Part shown: positions 33,669-46,679 of the stretch, in pieces
How the letters are laid out: each line of letters opens with the position of its first letter
How positions within the stretch are numbered: position 1 is the first letter of the stretch
Assembly (NCBI GenBank): GCA_023213395.1
Contig: CM041465.1
Location: 3,286,001-3,350,000, forward strand
Direction: 5' to 3'
DNA: 64,000 nucleotides
Source of the DNA: Cycas panzhihuaensis
Taxonomy: Eukaryota > Cycadophyta
Made by a program: the position numbers and the translations under genes
The notes under the pieces: generated by a model
Told to the model about the DNA's origin: nothing
Seen by the model: the letters and a program-made list of their open reading frames with translations, nothing else
Database searches by the model: none

Positions 33669-34329
33669 TATTGAAAAAACTAAGTTCTAATAACTAGAAA
33701 CCACCACTACGATTTTAACTTATTTGTAACTAGATATAGGAATTAAAACTAAAAGTTAACATGCAAGTTCTTAAACTAGAGATAATACAATAAATAAATC
33801 AGAAAGATAAGGCATCACATATACACCAGATATAGCATGGTAAAACCCTAGAAGTGTGCTAGGGAAACATCCACATAGGAAAGGTATCGATCTTTATTAT
33901 CTAAGAATGGAAAAATATACATAATCTGCAGTATAATGCTCACAACAATAACAACTAGTTGCCTCTTCTTAATATAGTACATCCAATATATCGAATACCA
34001 TCAATATAATTAAAAAACACCCTAAATTGGGCTATATGAGAGAGTCATATAAGGCATAAATCTCAACTATAAAATCTGGGGTATTTTGAATGAACAACCC
34101 TGATTCTCTTTACAATTTAGTATGTTTCACAGTGCTAGCCTTTTAGATCAAGGGCTACTTCCCCCAAACCCCCTCTTTGTGGGGGGAGTGGGTTATGACT
34201 ACCCCCATACCCCTCATCTAAGGGGGGCTCCCAACCTCTTGGATCCCCTTTTGAAAGTTTCGAGGGAAACTGCACTGCCAACCTGTCAAAATTTTTGCCT
34301 CCAAAATATTGTTGTCACATTATCTAATA
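33669..34329 (-). repeat. Element F 5' LTR
   Basis: The 661-bp repeat starts TATTGAAAAAAC (TG mutated to TA) and ends TTATCTAATA. It is flanked on the right by TSD TTTTA. Confidence 0.9.
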
Positions 34330-34334
34330 TTTTA

Positions 34335-36099
34335 AATGGCTAGAAATTAATTAATTTAATTTCTAAATTTTTTCTTAGGTGTATTTTATACTTGTAATAG
34401 ATGATACAACCAAAAATTACTATTTTTTCTTTATTTCCTACATTAAAAAAAAATTATAGGATTTTTTCACTAAATTTATAGGTTTTTAGTATAAATCATT
34501 CCTTATTAACTTCAACTCCTTTGCTCCTGCTCATTCTCATTCCTACAACTATATCTGAGTGAAGGTACACTCTGTTGGGTAGATTTCTCATTGTTTTGGG
34601 CTAATTTTCTAAGGGAAAACCCTTGTTTTTCATCATTTCTACTTATTAGCTAAGTTTTAATCTTCATTGGAGGTGTTTGGAGGTGCTTATACCCTAGCCA
34701 CACCCATCTTAAGTAATAAATTTACCCATGAAGCTCCCATAGTCATGATCCTAAAATTAGCTCTAAATGTCTCAGATTTCAAGTACAAAGCTCTAATCTT
34801 CATGAATTTAGTAGACATCACCATGATAAGGGGAGAAGCCTAGATCTAGTAGCTCACATCAATATGATCCTTCATTTATGAGACCTCTCTACTTGTGCAT
34901 ACATATTTTCGCTTAGTTGCTACTCACACGTCCATTTTGAAATATTTGATTTTTCATACTTCGTAAAATAACCTTATATTGTAAAATAAGGGATATTTTG
35001 AGAAGATTCCTTTTTTAATAACCTTTTATTTCCTAAAGTTTATTTTTTAATACCTTCTTTAATGTTATTTAATTACTTTCTAAGCCAAACACATTATTTT
35101 TTTATTTTTTGAGTTTAATTAATACATTAAAAAATTTACATATTTTTATTAACTCAAAAAATAGCGATTTTATGTGTTTTTAGTACTTCTTGTAAAAAAA
35201 TCATATTGTACATATTTCTAAAGACTTCCTATATGGTGATCTCATTAATCCTAGTTATAAAAAATGACTCAAATCACTCTATTTTAATATAAAAATCACT
35301 ATTATTTGCACATGTTATGAATAATTCATAGTCGTGACATCTTCTTGGTGGTATGTGACTTGGTATAAAGTGATTAAATTATGCATGAAGTAGTTAGTTT
35401 GGTATTTAAAAAAGAAACATACTCTAAGCACTATAAGCAAGCAATTATTTTTTTATTTGGCATTTGAACTTTCTTCAAGTATTTAGTGTTTTTTTTTTTT
35501 AACACTTAAAGTATTCTTTTAAGCACTTAAGTAGCTCTCATTTCAAGAATTTTGTATCAAGTTTTAAGCAAGTTCAATCAAGTATTACCATCATCTCAAA
35601 AGTATATCATTTTAATTCACTTAAACACTTAAAAATTTGACTTAAATTTTATGTGAGAGAGGCCCAAAAAAGATTTAAACCTTGTCTCTAAGTCTTGAAA
35701 TCGATGCATTTCCTAGAGGACCAACTAGCTATATGATTAGTGCATGGTAATTGAGATATATTTGAAGGAAAGGAGGTTCAAAAAGGGTGTAATTAGAGTT
35801 GTGAACTCTAAGGAAGGCATAGTATAGCCATGTAGATCAACCCTATCTTGCTTATTCTAAAACTTGATATTGGCCAATTGTTGAATCTATTTGAAATATT
35901 AGAGTTGTTGGTGTATTTTTGAGTGGAACTTAAGTGGAAAAAGCTTTGAATTTCTAAGTCATTTCTTTAATTACAATTTTTTTTTTCTAAACAACTTAAA
36001 CATAATGTTGGCTATCAACATACTTAATGTAATCTATACTAAATAAAGTGGACAAGATAATTTTTAAGAATAGAAAAAACAAGCGAGAAACTTACTTAT
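34335..36099 (+). other. AT-rich leader of element E or unrecognised insertion
   Basis: About 1.75 kb separates element F from the first gag-like text of element E. It is AT-rich with T runs (35491-35500, 35979-35990) and no domain in any frame. For a copia leader it is long, so an unrecognised insertion may be included. Confidence 0.4.
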
Positions 36100-36960
36100 T
36101 GTGAATGAACTTTGGGATTATGTGGCTAGGAGGATTAGAAAACCTATACCAATTTAAAGTCTTACAAATATATATAATGTAGTTTTTATTTACCCTTCTT
36201 TAGTTGTTACATGGGAAACTAAATATGAAATAGCTTTAGTTTTCATTCATATGACTATTGATAACATTGTTGATCAAAATATTGTAAGTGTTGATACTTC
36301 AAAAGATGCATGGGATATTTTTCTTTCTTTGTATGAAAGATAAGATGATACTCGCATTGTAATATCAAAAGTAAAGATATTTACTATAAAATTTGTTGAG
36401 CCTATGATGACTTTTCTTTCTTTTATAAAAAAGATCAACAATCAGTTGACTACATTGGGTGAACCAACATCAAATAAAAACCTTGTGACTATCACAATTC
36501 ATACCTTGTCATGGGAGTACAATGACCTCATTTTTTCAATCACTAAAGGAGACACACTTGGCACTATAACTTTTAATTAGGTTGAAAATCTTTTATTTTA
36601 GGAGCAGCAAATCTACTCTTGTCAAGATAAAGCATCTATATCAAGAGCATTTATTACTAAGTAGAAAGGCAAACACACTTCCAAATAGAATTTGAACAAA
36701 TAGTTTGAGAATCTTAACATTAATGCATCAAAAGTGAAGAATGTTGTTTATTACTATTATAGAAAAATGGGCCAAATTCAACCAAAATACCAAAAAAGAC
36801 AATTTGATTTACATCAATATCAATGACAATAATAACAACAAAGGAGAAAACAATAATAGCAGTCTCATCATTGATCAAATCAAGGAGGATTTCAAGGAGG
36901 TTAAAGAGGAAGGAGGATATCTAAAGGTGGTTATTTAGGCCACATAAGTCAATTTACAAA
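36100..36960 (+). pseudogene. Copia gag of element E
   Basis: The plus strand reads TWETKYEIALVFIHMTIDNI, SVDTSKDAWDIFLSLYER and ISKVKIFTIKFVEPMMTFL. It continues INNQLTTLGEPTSNKNLV and LSWEYNDLIFSITKGDTL. This is the UBN2/Retrotran_gag_2 pattern of copia gag. Stops interrupt it at several Gln or Trp positions, and a Gln/Asn-rich low-complexity tail (36770-36900) precedes the protease. Confidence 0.78.
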
Positions 36961-38340
36961 TAATAAAAGATTATTTTATACTTATCATAATAGAAATAAT
37001 GATAACACTTGGATTGTCAATTTAGGAGCATCCCATCATATGATTGGAGATAAGGATTTACTTTATGATATTAGAGAAAGTAAGGAGCAAACAATTACTT
37101 TTGGTAATAATGAGACTATTCAGATATCTAAAGTGGATAAAATTGCCTTCTTCCACCCTCTAGATAACCCTGCTTTAACATTTTGTATGGGTGATACATT
37201 TTTGGTATCATCTATATCCAAGAATTTATTATTTACTAGCTAGATGTATAAGCAATAGATGAATATTTTATTCAAAAGTGGGAAATGTAGAACTAATGAG
37301 AGAAATGATCAAGTAGAAGTCATTGGTCATGAAGACCATTGACTTTATAAGTTGGATATATCAAATATTACACTTGATACTTTATAGGTTTATGTCACTC
37401 AATCACTAACAAAAGAAAAGTTATGGCGTAATAAGCTAGGTTAATTGAACCTAGATAGCATTAAAATGGTATTTAATAAAAACATGGCATTTGGGATTTT
37501 AAATATTTCAATAGCAAACAACCTTTATAAAACATGCATAATAAATAAACAACATCAAGAGCCTTTTCTAAAAGGCAACGCATGATGTGCATCACAACCA
37601 TTATAACTAGTATATATAGATATTTGTGGACCCATATCCACACCATCTCTTAGAGGAACATTATATTACATCACTTTCATTGATGACTTTTAATACAAGG
37701 TTTGGGTTTATTGCATAAAAAATAAATTCAATGCCTTGGCTAAATTTAAAATATTCAAACTTATTATGGAGAACAAATCAGTTTGACTAATTAAAATATT
37801 ACAATCTAATAATAGTGGTGAATTTACTTTAAGGGAGTTTAACCAATTTTATATTGATCATAAGATCAAAAGATAACTCACTACTCTCTATACACCTTAG
37901 CAAAATGGAATAGCTAAGAGAATAAATAAAACTTTGGCAAATAAAACCAAAGCCATGATATATACCAAGAACATTCCATTGACCTATTAGGCTGAAACAT
38001 TTCACATAACCACTTGTGCCTCCAATAGGAGTTCTACAACAATAATCACAGACATAATACCAGAGGAGGCTTAGATTGGCAAAGAACTAACTATTAGTCC
38101 TTTGCACACTTTAGATGCATTGCATATATGCACATTCTCTAACAGTAAAGGTGAAAGCTAGATACTAAAAGTCTAAAGTGCATTTTCATCAGTCACTGTA
38201 TTAGCAATAAGGCATATATAATGTATGATCCCATTAGGAAGAAAATGCATATCACAAGAGATGTTATCTTTGCTAAGGATAATGAGAGGATAGACCCAAC
38301 ATCCATCCATCTACCTCTTGACAAAGGAAAAATGATTGTT
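36961..38340 (+). pseudogene. Copia protease and integrase of element E
   Basis: The protease motif appears at 37010-37042 as WIVNLGASHHM, where the catalytic Asp of DSGASHHM is Asn. The pre-integrase region reads EKLWRNKLG with a stop after it (about 37420). The integrase core reads DICGPISTPSLRGTLYYITFIDDF, then ILQSNNSGEF (second Asp now Asn) and NGIAKRINKTL (third acid changed from Glu to Lys). All three catalytic positions examined are damaged, so the element is long dead. Confidence 0.8.
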
Positions 38341-40183
38341 AAAGACCTTCTTACCTCATAATCTTCTATACCATATTCATCTTTTACTCTTGTTGTTTCT
38401 TCATCTTCTTTAGTTCCATCCTTATTATCAGCTCCTCTTGACCTTAGTAGCCATTTTGAGGTTGTACAACCATTATAGGTCTAAGATATTGATATTACAA
38501 TTATAGCAATGAAGAAGTTATAAAATGATATACGTAAACAATATAGGATAGTTAAATAATTGAAGAAAAACATCTATAAAAAATGAGGCAGTAATCAGTT
38601 AACTATGCATTTATTGCTAAAGTGCTTTATGTTAATAAACCTTCTACTTTTGAGGAAGTATATAAAAATGAAAAGTAAAAAGCTGCTATGGATAAGGAAA
38701 TTCATTTTATTAACAAGAATTAAACATGGAATTTGGTTAAATTGCTTAAAGGAAAATAAGCAATTTATTATAAATAAATATACAAACCAAATTCTGATTT
38801 GATGGTTCAATTGAATGTCACAAGGCTTGACTAGTTGCTAAGGGATTCAAATAAAAGGAAGACATTGATTATATGGAGACCTTTGTACCAATGCCTAATA
38901 TGAATACCATTAGGTTAATATTGGCCTTAGTTATTCATTACAAATGGCCAATTTACCAGATAGACATAAAGATTGCCTCCTAAATAGTGATCTTGTAGAG
39001 GAGATATATTTAGAGCAACCTCATAACTGCATTGTACATAACAAAAAATATTTGGTCGATCATCTTAAAAAGGCTTTGTATAGTTTGAATTAGTTCCCTA
39101 GAGTGTGGTATTCTAAAGTTAATGATTATTTTCAAAGGTATAGGTATCATCAATCCTCATCATACCCTACTCTCTCTCTCTCTATATATATATAAAGGTT
39201 AGGAATAACCATGAAGTCTTTGTCATCTTATATGCTAATGACTTAGTGATTATAAGGAGTGACACTAAAATGATACAAATTCTCCAAGATGACCTTAAAG
39301 GAAGTTTTAAGATGACATATCTTGAACTTCTCTATTATTTTTAGGCATAGAGGTGTGACTATAGGTAGGCAACATTTTCATCACCTAAGCAAAATACATT
39401 AGGACATCTTGTAATGATTCAAAATGGAGGACTACAAACCATTGCCTACACCCATAAAGAATTATACAAAATTATTACTTGATGAAGAAGTAAAACTAGT
39501 AAATTCCACATTATATTGGCAACTAGTGGGTAGTCTCATCTATTTGACTAATACTAGACCAAATATTTCATTTACAATTGAGATTTATTCTAGGTATATT
39601 TTTCAACCCAATCAAAAGCATTAAATAGCAACTAAACATATACTAAGATATCTCAAAGGCACATTATAGCATAATCTTCATTGTACACATAATGAGAACT
39701 TTATATTGGAAGAGTTCTCAAACTCTAATTAGGTTGGATTCTAGGATAGTCGTTGTTCGACCTCAGGATGTTGCTTCGACCTTAGGTTAATAGTCATTTT
39801 ATGGAGTTGTAATAAATAACCTAATGTTACATTACCTTATATAGAAACAAAATACAAAGCTACAATCGGTGTAACTTGTAAGGCTATTTGGCTAAAAAGG
39901 ATTCTTAAAGAACTTAGACTTGAATAAAATCACCATACCAAATTATATTATGATAACCAAAGTATGCTTAACTTGACTAAGAATCTGATTTTTCATGCAA
40001 GAATCAAGCACATTAAGGTTCATTGCCATTTCATCAAAGAACATGCATAGAACCATAAGATCAACCTCTTTTACAGACTCATAGATTAGAAACTATCAAA
40101 CATCATTACCAAGCCACTTAGTAGAAAACATTTTGAGAAATTTAGAGATGGTCTCGAAATAAAACTTAATATTATAAACATTA
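38341..40183 (+). pseudogene. Copia reverse transcriptase and RNase H of element E
   Basis: From about 38810 the RT reads LVAKGFK, DYMETFVPMPNMNTIRLILAL and WPIYQIDIK, then a degraded active-site region near 39225-39245. The RNase H junction is clear at 39424-39650, LVGSLIYLTNTRPNISFTIE and ATKHILRYLKGTL. It continues to IETKYKATIGVTCKAIWLKR and ends near KHFEKFRDGLEI. TAG codons replace Trp or Gln (H-IATKH, TL-HNLH). A CT/AT microsatellite lies within it. Confidence 0.8.
39171..39197. repeat. (CT)n-(AT)n microsatellite
   Basis: A short run of alternating TC followed by TA lies within the decayed RT frame of element E. Confidence 0.85.
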
Positions 40184-40682
40184 AGGGGGGTTTATTAAAC
40201 TTTTATATTTAAATGTTAAGTCAAGTACTCATATTATTATGTACTTTATATAAAATACTTTACCACTCAATGTGATAAAGTACATACCTACATTCTTTCT
40301 AATTAATTCAATGTTGTAACTTGAGGCTCAATATACCCCTCATATACTTTTATACATGTGAATACACATGGGACATGACATGCATGTTTGACACTTGTCA
40401 AATATGTAGTCCCCTAAGCTTTCTCCTTTTTCTCTATATATCGAGACCATTTTCTCATATAGAGTATGAGTGAGAGATGATGTATTATTATATTGCTTAT
40501 TTTAATACAAGTTAATCTTGTTATTTATAGAGTTTAGAATAATTCTAACTCCTCCATTGCTAGTGTCTTTCATGTGCTTGATTATTTGCTTACTTGGTGG
40601 CTAGTTTATTTGGTGTTATTACTTTAGTGTCAATCAGTAAATCTCTTAGAACATATGCCCCTCATTTGATCTTAGGCTATCA
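40184..40682 (+). repeat. Element E polypurine tract and 3' LTR
   Basis: AAGGGGGG (40183-40190) precedes the LTR, which starts TATTAAAC at 40193 and ends GGCTATCA at 40682, about 490 bp. It matches the 5' LTR over its whole length, with many point differences, consistent with considerable age. Confidence 0.8.
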
Positions 40683-41369
40683 ATAATACCATCAAGAAAG
40701 AAAATTATTATGACTACTAACCCCTTTATGGAGTAGGCCAAACTTTCACCATAAATATCCAAGAAAGAACAAGATGAATTGTAAAAAAAGGGCATATATT
40801 TTAGATGTGCTAAATAATGAGGTCTAGAACATAGGTACACTATGAACTATCTTTTCACCATTGAGTTGGAAGTAATAGAAGCGGGATATTTAGTAAGGAA
40901 GAACAATCCAAAATCAAAAATCATACTCAAAGTGATAATAATCTTCAAGTATAATATACCAGGAATGCTTGTGTTAACCATGTCTAAAATCTCCAAACAT
41001 AACACCCCCAAATTAAGAGGACTAATTAAGGAATAACCAATTATAATCTTGATCGATTCAAAAAGTGCCTATAATTTTACAAATAAACATATAGCCTAAT
41101 GATTAAAATTGTATATCATATGAACTCCAAACTTCTAGATATAGGTGAGAGGAAGATAATACATCCTAGGATTGAGTGTATTGGAAGTCCTCAATCTCTA
41201 TATAGGGAACGAGATCATCACCAAAAAGTTCTATGTGTCTAGAATCAATGGAAATGATGTGATTCTAAGAAGCTTGGTACAATTGAAATTAACCTAAACG
41301 AAATATTCATCAAATACAAGCAAGATGATAAGATGGACCATTCCTTCTCAGAAATCTGGGCTCGTAGAA
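40683..41369 (+). pseudogene. Ty3/gypsy gag C-terminus and protease (element G), right part
   Basis: The plus strand resumes the gypsy frame interrupted by element E. It reads LNYLFTIELEVIEAGYLVRK-like text, then TPKLRGLIKE, IILIDSKSAYNFTNKHIA and SRINGNDVILRSLVQL. The protease motif LIDSKSAYNF corresponds to LIDSGSTHNF, so the Gly of the active site is Lys and the enzyme is dead. It ends where element C begins, near 41370. Confidence 0.7.
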
Positions 41370-41648
41370 GTGATTATTAGCAAACATGAAGCCAAATAAC
41401 ACGAATGTGCTAGCAGATCACAGAAAATGAATCACCAAAATGAGTACCAAAGTACTTTCTCCTTTCAAGATATCATACTCAATACATTACGAGTGGTTTA
41501 ACCCTTTAAATACACAAGTAAGGGTCTTCATCCTTAATGATTCTATTGGTGGCCCTAGCGGCCTTACATCTCATTGGATGACTTAGCGGTCCATACACAT
41601 AACTCTATTGGTGGCCCTCTTACTAAGGAAAGGTGGGGTTATGTTACA
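41370..41648 (-). repeat. Element C 3' LTR (left edge approximate)
   Basis: The LTR ends GGTTATGTTACA at 41648, next to GGTCCCCCCCTCTGAG (purine tract on the minus strand). The left edge is taken at TGATTATTAGC near 41370, where the protease text of element G stops. The partner LTR is outside the window. Confidence 0.6.
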
Positions 41649-41661
41649 GGTCCCCCCCTCT

Positions 41662-43160
41662 GAGACACTGAGTCCTCGCAGCATTGGAGATGAGGATGTT
41701 TCTGGATGAACTCTTCTGACTCCCAAGTAGCTTCATGAGTATCGCGGCCGACCCACTGTACCAAGTGTTCAGAAATAGTGCAATTCCGAAGGTGGCATTG
41801 GCAACTGGTAAGGATTTTATCAAGAGGAACTGTAAGAGTTTATTCTTCAGAGAGAATGGGAAGGGTTGTGTGGGGTGTAACTTTAGCTCCAAGGTATTTT
41901 TTTAGGCAGGACACGTGGAAGACATTATGAATATTAGTGTTTGGGGGGAGTTCAAGGGCATAAGCAACTTCACCAATTTTGTGCAGGACCTTATAAGGGC
42001 CATAGTAGCGGGGGTTTAGTTTATGCCCTTAATGGGACTTGAGTGATTGTTGCTTATAAGGTTTGAGGCGGAGGTATACTAGATCTCCAATATCAAAGGA
42101 TCGATCAGATCGGTGGCAGTTTGCCAGTTGCTTCATTTGATTTCGAGCACTAGCTAGATTTTGTCGAAGGGCATGTAAGATTTGATCCATTTCTTGAAGC
42201 TTTTGTTGCATAGAAGCTGTTCTAAAATTTGTGGCTAGGGTATGGTGAGAAGGTGGGTGGTAGCGATAAAAAGCCAAAAAGGGGGACATACCAATGGCAA
42301 AATGATGGGAGGAGTTATACCAATACTCGGCCAGGGCAAACCATAAGGTCCACTTAGCTTGATGTTCTGAAGCGAAGCAACATAGATAAGTTTCTAAAGT
42401 TTTGTTTAGAACCTTGGATTGGCCATATGTTTGTGGGTGGTAGGCAGAGCTCATGTTAAATGAGGTTCCAACAGCCTTAAAGAGTTCTTGCCAAAAGGAG
42501 CTAGTAAACTTAGGGTCTCAGTCATAAATGATAGATGATGGAAAACCATGGAGGCAAAATATGAATTGGACATATAAGTCAGCGAGATGGGAGGATGAAT
42601 ATGAGGTGTGCACTAGGAGAAAGTGTGAGTACTTGGTTAATTGATCAATGATTACCCAAATGGAGTCAAACCCGACAGATGGGGGTAGGCTCGTGATGAA
42701 GTCCATGGCAATATTTTGCCACTTACCTTACAAAATATTTAATGGTTGGAGAAGGCCATGAAGAGGTTTGGTCTCTACTTTATTTCGTTGACAGGTGTCA
42801 CATTACGTCTGAAGGTGAATATGGTGGTCTTCATGTGGGGCCAAAAGAAATTTGCGCGAATCCATCGATAAGTCTTATCGAAGCCAGAGTGGCCACCAAG
42901 GGGGGACAAGTGGTATTCTGTTAGGATTTTAGGGATGAATGAGGAGGAGGGATGGACAAAGATATGATTGTGGTAGAGGAGGTGATTGTTGAAGGTTGAC
43001 CAACCTTTATGGGTGAGAACTTTTTTTCTCTAATTATGATAGTCTGGCTGGGCTTGATTTTCAACACATAGTTCGTCAAGCCAAAGGGGTTGGGGGTTGT
43101 TGATGGCATGGAGGCTTGGGTTAGGAACATTGTTGTTAGGATGGAGACGTAAAAGAGCAT
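41662..43160 (-). pseudogene. Integrase with chromodomain of element C
   Basis: On the minus strand the zinc-binding region reads EYHLSPLGGHSGFDKTYRWI and CDTCQRNK. The core reads MDFITSLPPSVGFDSIWVII, then YD-DPKF with TGA at the Arg, and GQSKVLNKTLETYL, where the catalytic Glu is Lys. The C-terminal part has [12 protein letters not shown] and [14 protein letters not shown]. The chromodomain (about 41850-41690) reads SEHLVQWVGRDTHEATWESEE. Chromodomains guide insertion to marked chromatin and define chromoviruses. Confidence 0.9.
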
Positions 43161-43979
43161 TTGCCACTATATTGTCTTTACCTTTTTTATATGTTATTGA
43201 TAAGTCAAAGACTTGTAATCAATGGACCCACTTAGCTTGTTCTTCAGGCAAGACTGACTGAGTCAATAAATTATGGAGGCTATGATGATCTGTAAGAATA
43301 GTGAACTTAGAGTCTAAGAGATATTGCCGCCATTTATCAATATCATGGAGAATAGCCTTCATTTCTTTCAGATACGTAGAGAGATAAAGCTCGTGATCTT
43401 TTAATTTTCAGCTTTGAAATGCAATGGGATAAGAGTCTTACATTAGGACTGCGCCTAAACCAAACCCTGAAGCATCGCATTCAAGTTGGAAGGGTTGGTT
43501 AAAATCAGGAGTGATGAGAACTGGAGTGGGGGTCATTACAACCTTGAGATGGGAAAAGGCAGCCTCTACTTTGGGAGACCATTGAAAAGCCTCTTTGTGA
43601 AGGAGGTTAGTTAATAGGGTGGAAAGAGCAGCATAGTTACGTACAAAGCGTTGATAAAACCCTGTGAGCCCAAGAAATGCTCGTAGTTGGGTAAGAGTGG
43701 TAAGTGTTGGCCACGTTGTGATGACCGATATTTTGTCGGGGTCTACACGTACCCCTTATGATGATATGATATGACCCAAATATTTAATTTCTAATTGTCT
43801 GAACTCACACTTAGATAGTTTTGCATAGAGTTGGTGGTTCTGCAATATTTGAAGAATAATTTCTAAGTGTTGGATATGGAGATTCAGGCAGGCACTATAA
43901 ATAAGAATGTCATCGAAGAAAACTATGATAAACTTTCAAAGGTAGGGCCCAAAGATTTTATTCATGAGAGCTTGGAAGG
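43161..43979 (-). pseudogene. Reverse transcriptase (C-terminal) and RNase H of element C
   Basis: The minus strand reads STFQALMNKIFGP, then the active-site FFDDILIYS (about 43920-43890), KYLGHIISS and LRAFLGLTGFYQRFV. RNase H follows with LECDASGFGLGAVLM and FTILTDHHSLHNLLTQ, and the frame continues to ITYKKGKDNIVANAL. This is a standard gypsy arrangement with few stops. The upstream part of RT is missing because element B inserted here. Confidence 0.88.
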
Positions 43980-46679
43980 TGGACGCGCGTCTACGGGATA
44001 GCTACCTAACTAAATAGGAGTGGTAAGAGCGGGTGATAATGTGATCGAGAAAGAGACCTATAAGTAGGGTAATTACCACGCAGGGCGCCCCATGCACTGG
44101 AGCGCGAGTTCAGGACCTGCAATGGAATGTGGCCACCTAAGGGTGATCCCCCACCACTGCGAATAGTAGTGAAGAGGCATAGGGTTAGCCTGGGTTGACC
44201 TAAGGGAAGGATCCTCCCACCCTTGGATGGCCGGAAGGGGAAGGAGAGGAGCCTTCAAGGGTTTCCCTAAAGCAACGGGAAACGAAGAAGGATAGGTGAG
44301 TGGCTGGCCTATAGACAGGGTCACTTTGGTTGTCCAGCGGAGTGGGGAACCAAAGGAAAACAAGAGGGATGACCTAAGGAGGTGGGTCAAGGTATGCCTA
44401 AGCAAACTGACTGGGCATACAAGTAATACAAAGGGCAAGAAGCTTGCACGGCAAAGAGAGGGGAAAAGTAAAAGGAGCGGTTTCTAAGACCTTTTCCTAT
44501 AGGTAGAGGGGATGCATACAACGAAGTAAATGAAGCATGAACCGAAAGTAAAGTTAAGTTTTCCTTTTGATTTCCATTGAGTTAATTACTACATATACAA
44601 AGGAAATTCAAAAGGAAAGAGTAGTAGGGTGGAGCGAGGCGTGCACCTGGATCAAAGGCGTTCGTGACGATGGACACTCCCAAGGGACACCAAAACCACT
44701 CCATGAGGCGTGGCAGATGTGAAGCGTCGTGGCGGATTGGAATGAGGAGCTCTCTTACCTTCCTCGGAAAGATACTAAAGTACAAAACCAAGGAAAGAAA
44801 GAAACCAAATACTAGTAACTGATGAAGTATGAAAGTACAATATCCATAAGAGCACTTACCGGCAACGGAACGAGCAGAAAATACCCTTTGCGCTCTCCAA
44901 GTACCTGCAAGCAATGGTGACCTCCCCCTTTCTGGAGAAAGGGTACTAACATGCAATGACAGGATCCTAACAATACATATCTATATAATACAAATATGAA
45001 CTTAAACACATATATGTTAGCATCAACACAATGATGATAATATGTAAAAGAGGATAACCAAAGCGAACGGAAAGTAATCGGTAAGCCTCGGAGTGGCCCA
45101 CCTCCCGCAAAGAACGACCCCAACCTCCCCTAAAAGACACAAGGTAGTGAGGGCAAGGCCAAGAAAGGCGGCTGGAAATAGTAGCAAGGGAGTTGAAAGG
45201 AGCTAAAGAAGACCTATGGCGAACCGGGGTGCTATGGAGAGCAAACCGGACTGCTGGGAAAAGAGTTAGGCAAAGAACAAGCAGTCGAGACTTATGTGAG
45301 TTGCCCAGACCTAAGCCTAAGCCCTCAAACCAAACGCAACGTGTGACAAAGACCGATTTCAAAGCCTAAGAGAGGGCCAACAAACCCTTGTTTAAGTGCC
45401 AAGGACAGCACGAGGCAAGAGGGAAGGTTTGGGGGGCTTAAAGCCACTTGAGGAGCGTGGAAGGTGGTGCGGAATCCACCCAGCTCTCTCCTAAACCCTA
45501 TGTCAACCCTCAGTACCACTACCTTGAGCAACAAACGTAGGTAAGAGGCACTATAACAGAGGTAAAACAATCCAATATAAAGAGGAAAATAACCCTCACA
45601 AAGACAAGCAAAGAAACAAATAAGATAGGGCATCAATAGCACGAGAGACACAACTCAAATCAGTGAATACCTGAGTGGAAGAAGAGAAGTGCTTGCCTCA
45701 GCCAAGGGCTGGTAAGAAGAGGCTGAGAAATCAGCCCAAAAACTATGGTGTAGCAGGTTTGGGACCCTACCAGTGAAGTTGGAGGGAGAACACCTTCACT
45801 TGGAACACTTGAAGACCGCCTGGAGCAAGAATCTACTGAAATCTCTCCAAAGGGCCCTCTCCAAGGTGTGTGAGGGGCTGGGAAGATGTCCTAGCCACAT
45901 CGAAGAAGAGTTGGGTGCTGGAGGAGAGACGCAGGTCCTGTGGTAGCAGCGGGGCAGCAGAGAAGAGCAGAGCACAGCGTGGCTTGAGGAGCAATCTAAA
46001 AAGTGAGCCAAAAAGTCCTAAAAAATGAGTAGGTCATGCCTTAAGTACCCAACCCAAACCCTAAAGCGAGTGATTAGAGCACGACTGGGAGCGAGTTAAG
46101 TCGTGAGACACATGGCATTTTCGCAATAAATGCGAAATTGCTATGGCAGATTTTAAAAAATAAATTAGAATAGTCATACCGCCGCAAAATCTGCGGTACC
46201 ACGAAAATCTCAGCAGTATTCACCCGGAGGCAAAAATGGGCCTAGCCAGCCAGTCTAAGCTGGGGGCAGATGACTAGAAGGGCCAATAGGGGGTTGAGAC
46301 ACCTACCCAGGGGGTAAACAAGCTAACAAATGGGTCCAAAAGAGCAAAAATAGGGCTCAAACGATGTGGCAAGTCAACCAAACGATGACGGGTCATAACA
46401 CTAGCGGAGGTGGCGCAAACCGAGTGGATCTTGGAGCGAGGAGGGCAGAATGCGAGAAGTGGAGTGGCTACCAGGGTGCCACACTTGCTAGGAGTGTGTC
46501 CCTGCTATAGTCGTCATAGGCTAAAATAAGTGTAGACGAAGACAAAGTCGCCTACAAGGCCACAAACATGCAAACATGCAAGCAAACACTCATCAAAAGA
46601 AAGCGATGATAAGGCAAGAAACATACCTGCACTTACCTGAGTCGGTGATTCCGTATCCATTCCCAGAAGCCGGGAAACA
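43980..46679 (-). repeat. Element B 3' LTR
   Basis: The 2,700-bp repeat starts TGGACGCGCG and ends CCGGGAAACA, and matches both element A LTRs. The adjacent CTGCCCCCTTGGCAG (46680-46694) reads as a purine-rich tract on the minus strand, which fits its place as the 3' LTR. The stretch from there to 47155 contains no gene. Confidence 0.92.

Larger units (their letters stand above)
26616..34329 (-). mobile_element. Element F: Ty1/copia retrotransposon on the minus strand
   Basis: LTRs 26616-27274 and 33669-34329 are bounded by identical 5-mers TTTTA (26611-26615 and 34330-34334), a clean target duplication. A tRNA-Met-type primer site lies left of the right LTR and a polypurine tract lies right of the left LTR, so the element reads right to left. 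Gag with a zinc knuckle, protease, integrase, RT and RNase H are all recognisable but frameshifted. A solo LTR of the element-A family (28893-31441) sits between integrase and RT. Confidence 0.9.
25993..40682 (+). mobile_element. Element E: decayed Ty1/copia retrotransposon, interrupted by element F
   Basis: Two similar repeats (25993-26475 and 40193-40682) flank a tRNA-Met primer site (26479), decayed gag-protease-integrase-RT-RNase H in copia order (36100-40180) and a polypurine tract (40184-40192). The flanking 5-mers ATAGT (25988-25992) and ATAAT (40683-40687) differ by one transition and are likely the aged target duplication. Element F (26616-34329) interrupts the leader. The many stops mark it as older than F. 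Confidence 0.82.
41370..43979 (-). mobile_element. Element C: Ty3/gypsy chromovirus, 3' half, cut by element B
   Basis: The minus strand carries RT, RNase H, integrase and chromodomain, followed by a polypurine tract (41649-41661) and a 3' LTR. The other half lies right of element B, beyond the window. The break is inside the RT: the frame reads STFQALMNKIFGP up to 43979, where element B starts. The TSD of B on this side is GAAGG (43975-43979). Confidence 0.85.

Noticed and set aside
43980-46679. Treating this LTR as a second solo LTR
   Set aside because: It is followed by aRNH, PMD gene and pol in the same order and orientation as element A, so it is the 3' LTR of a full element extending past the window.
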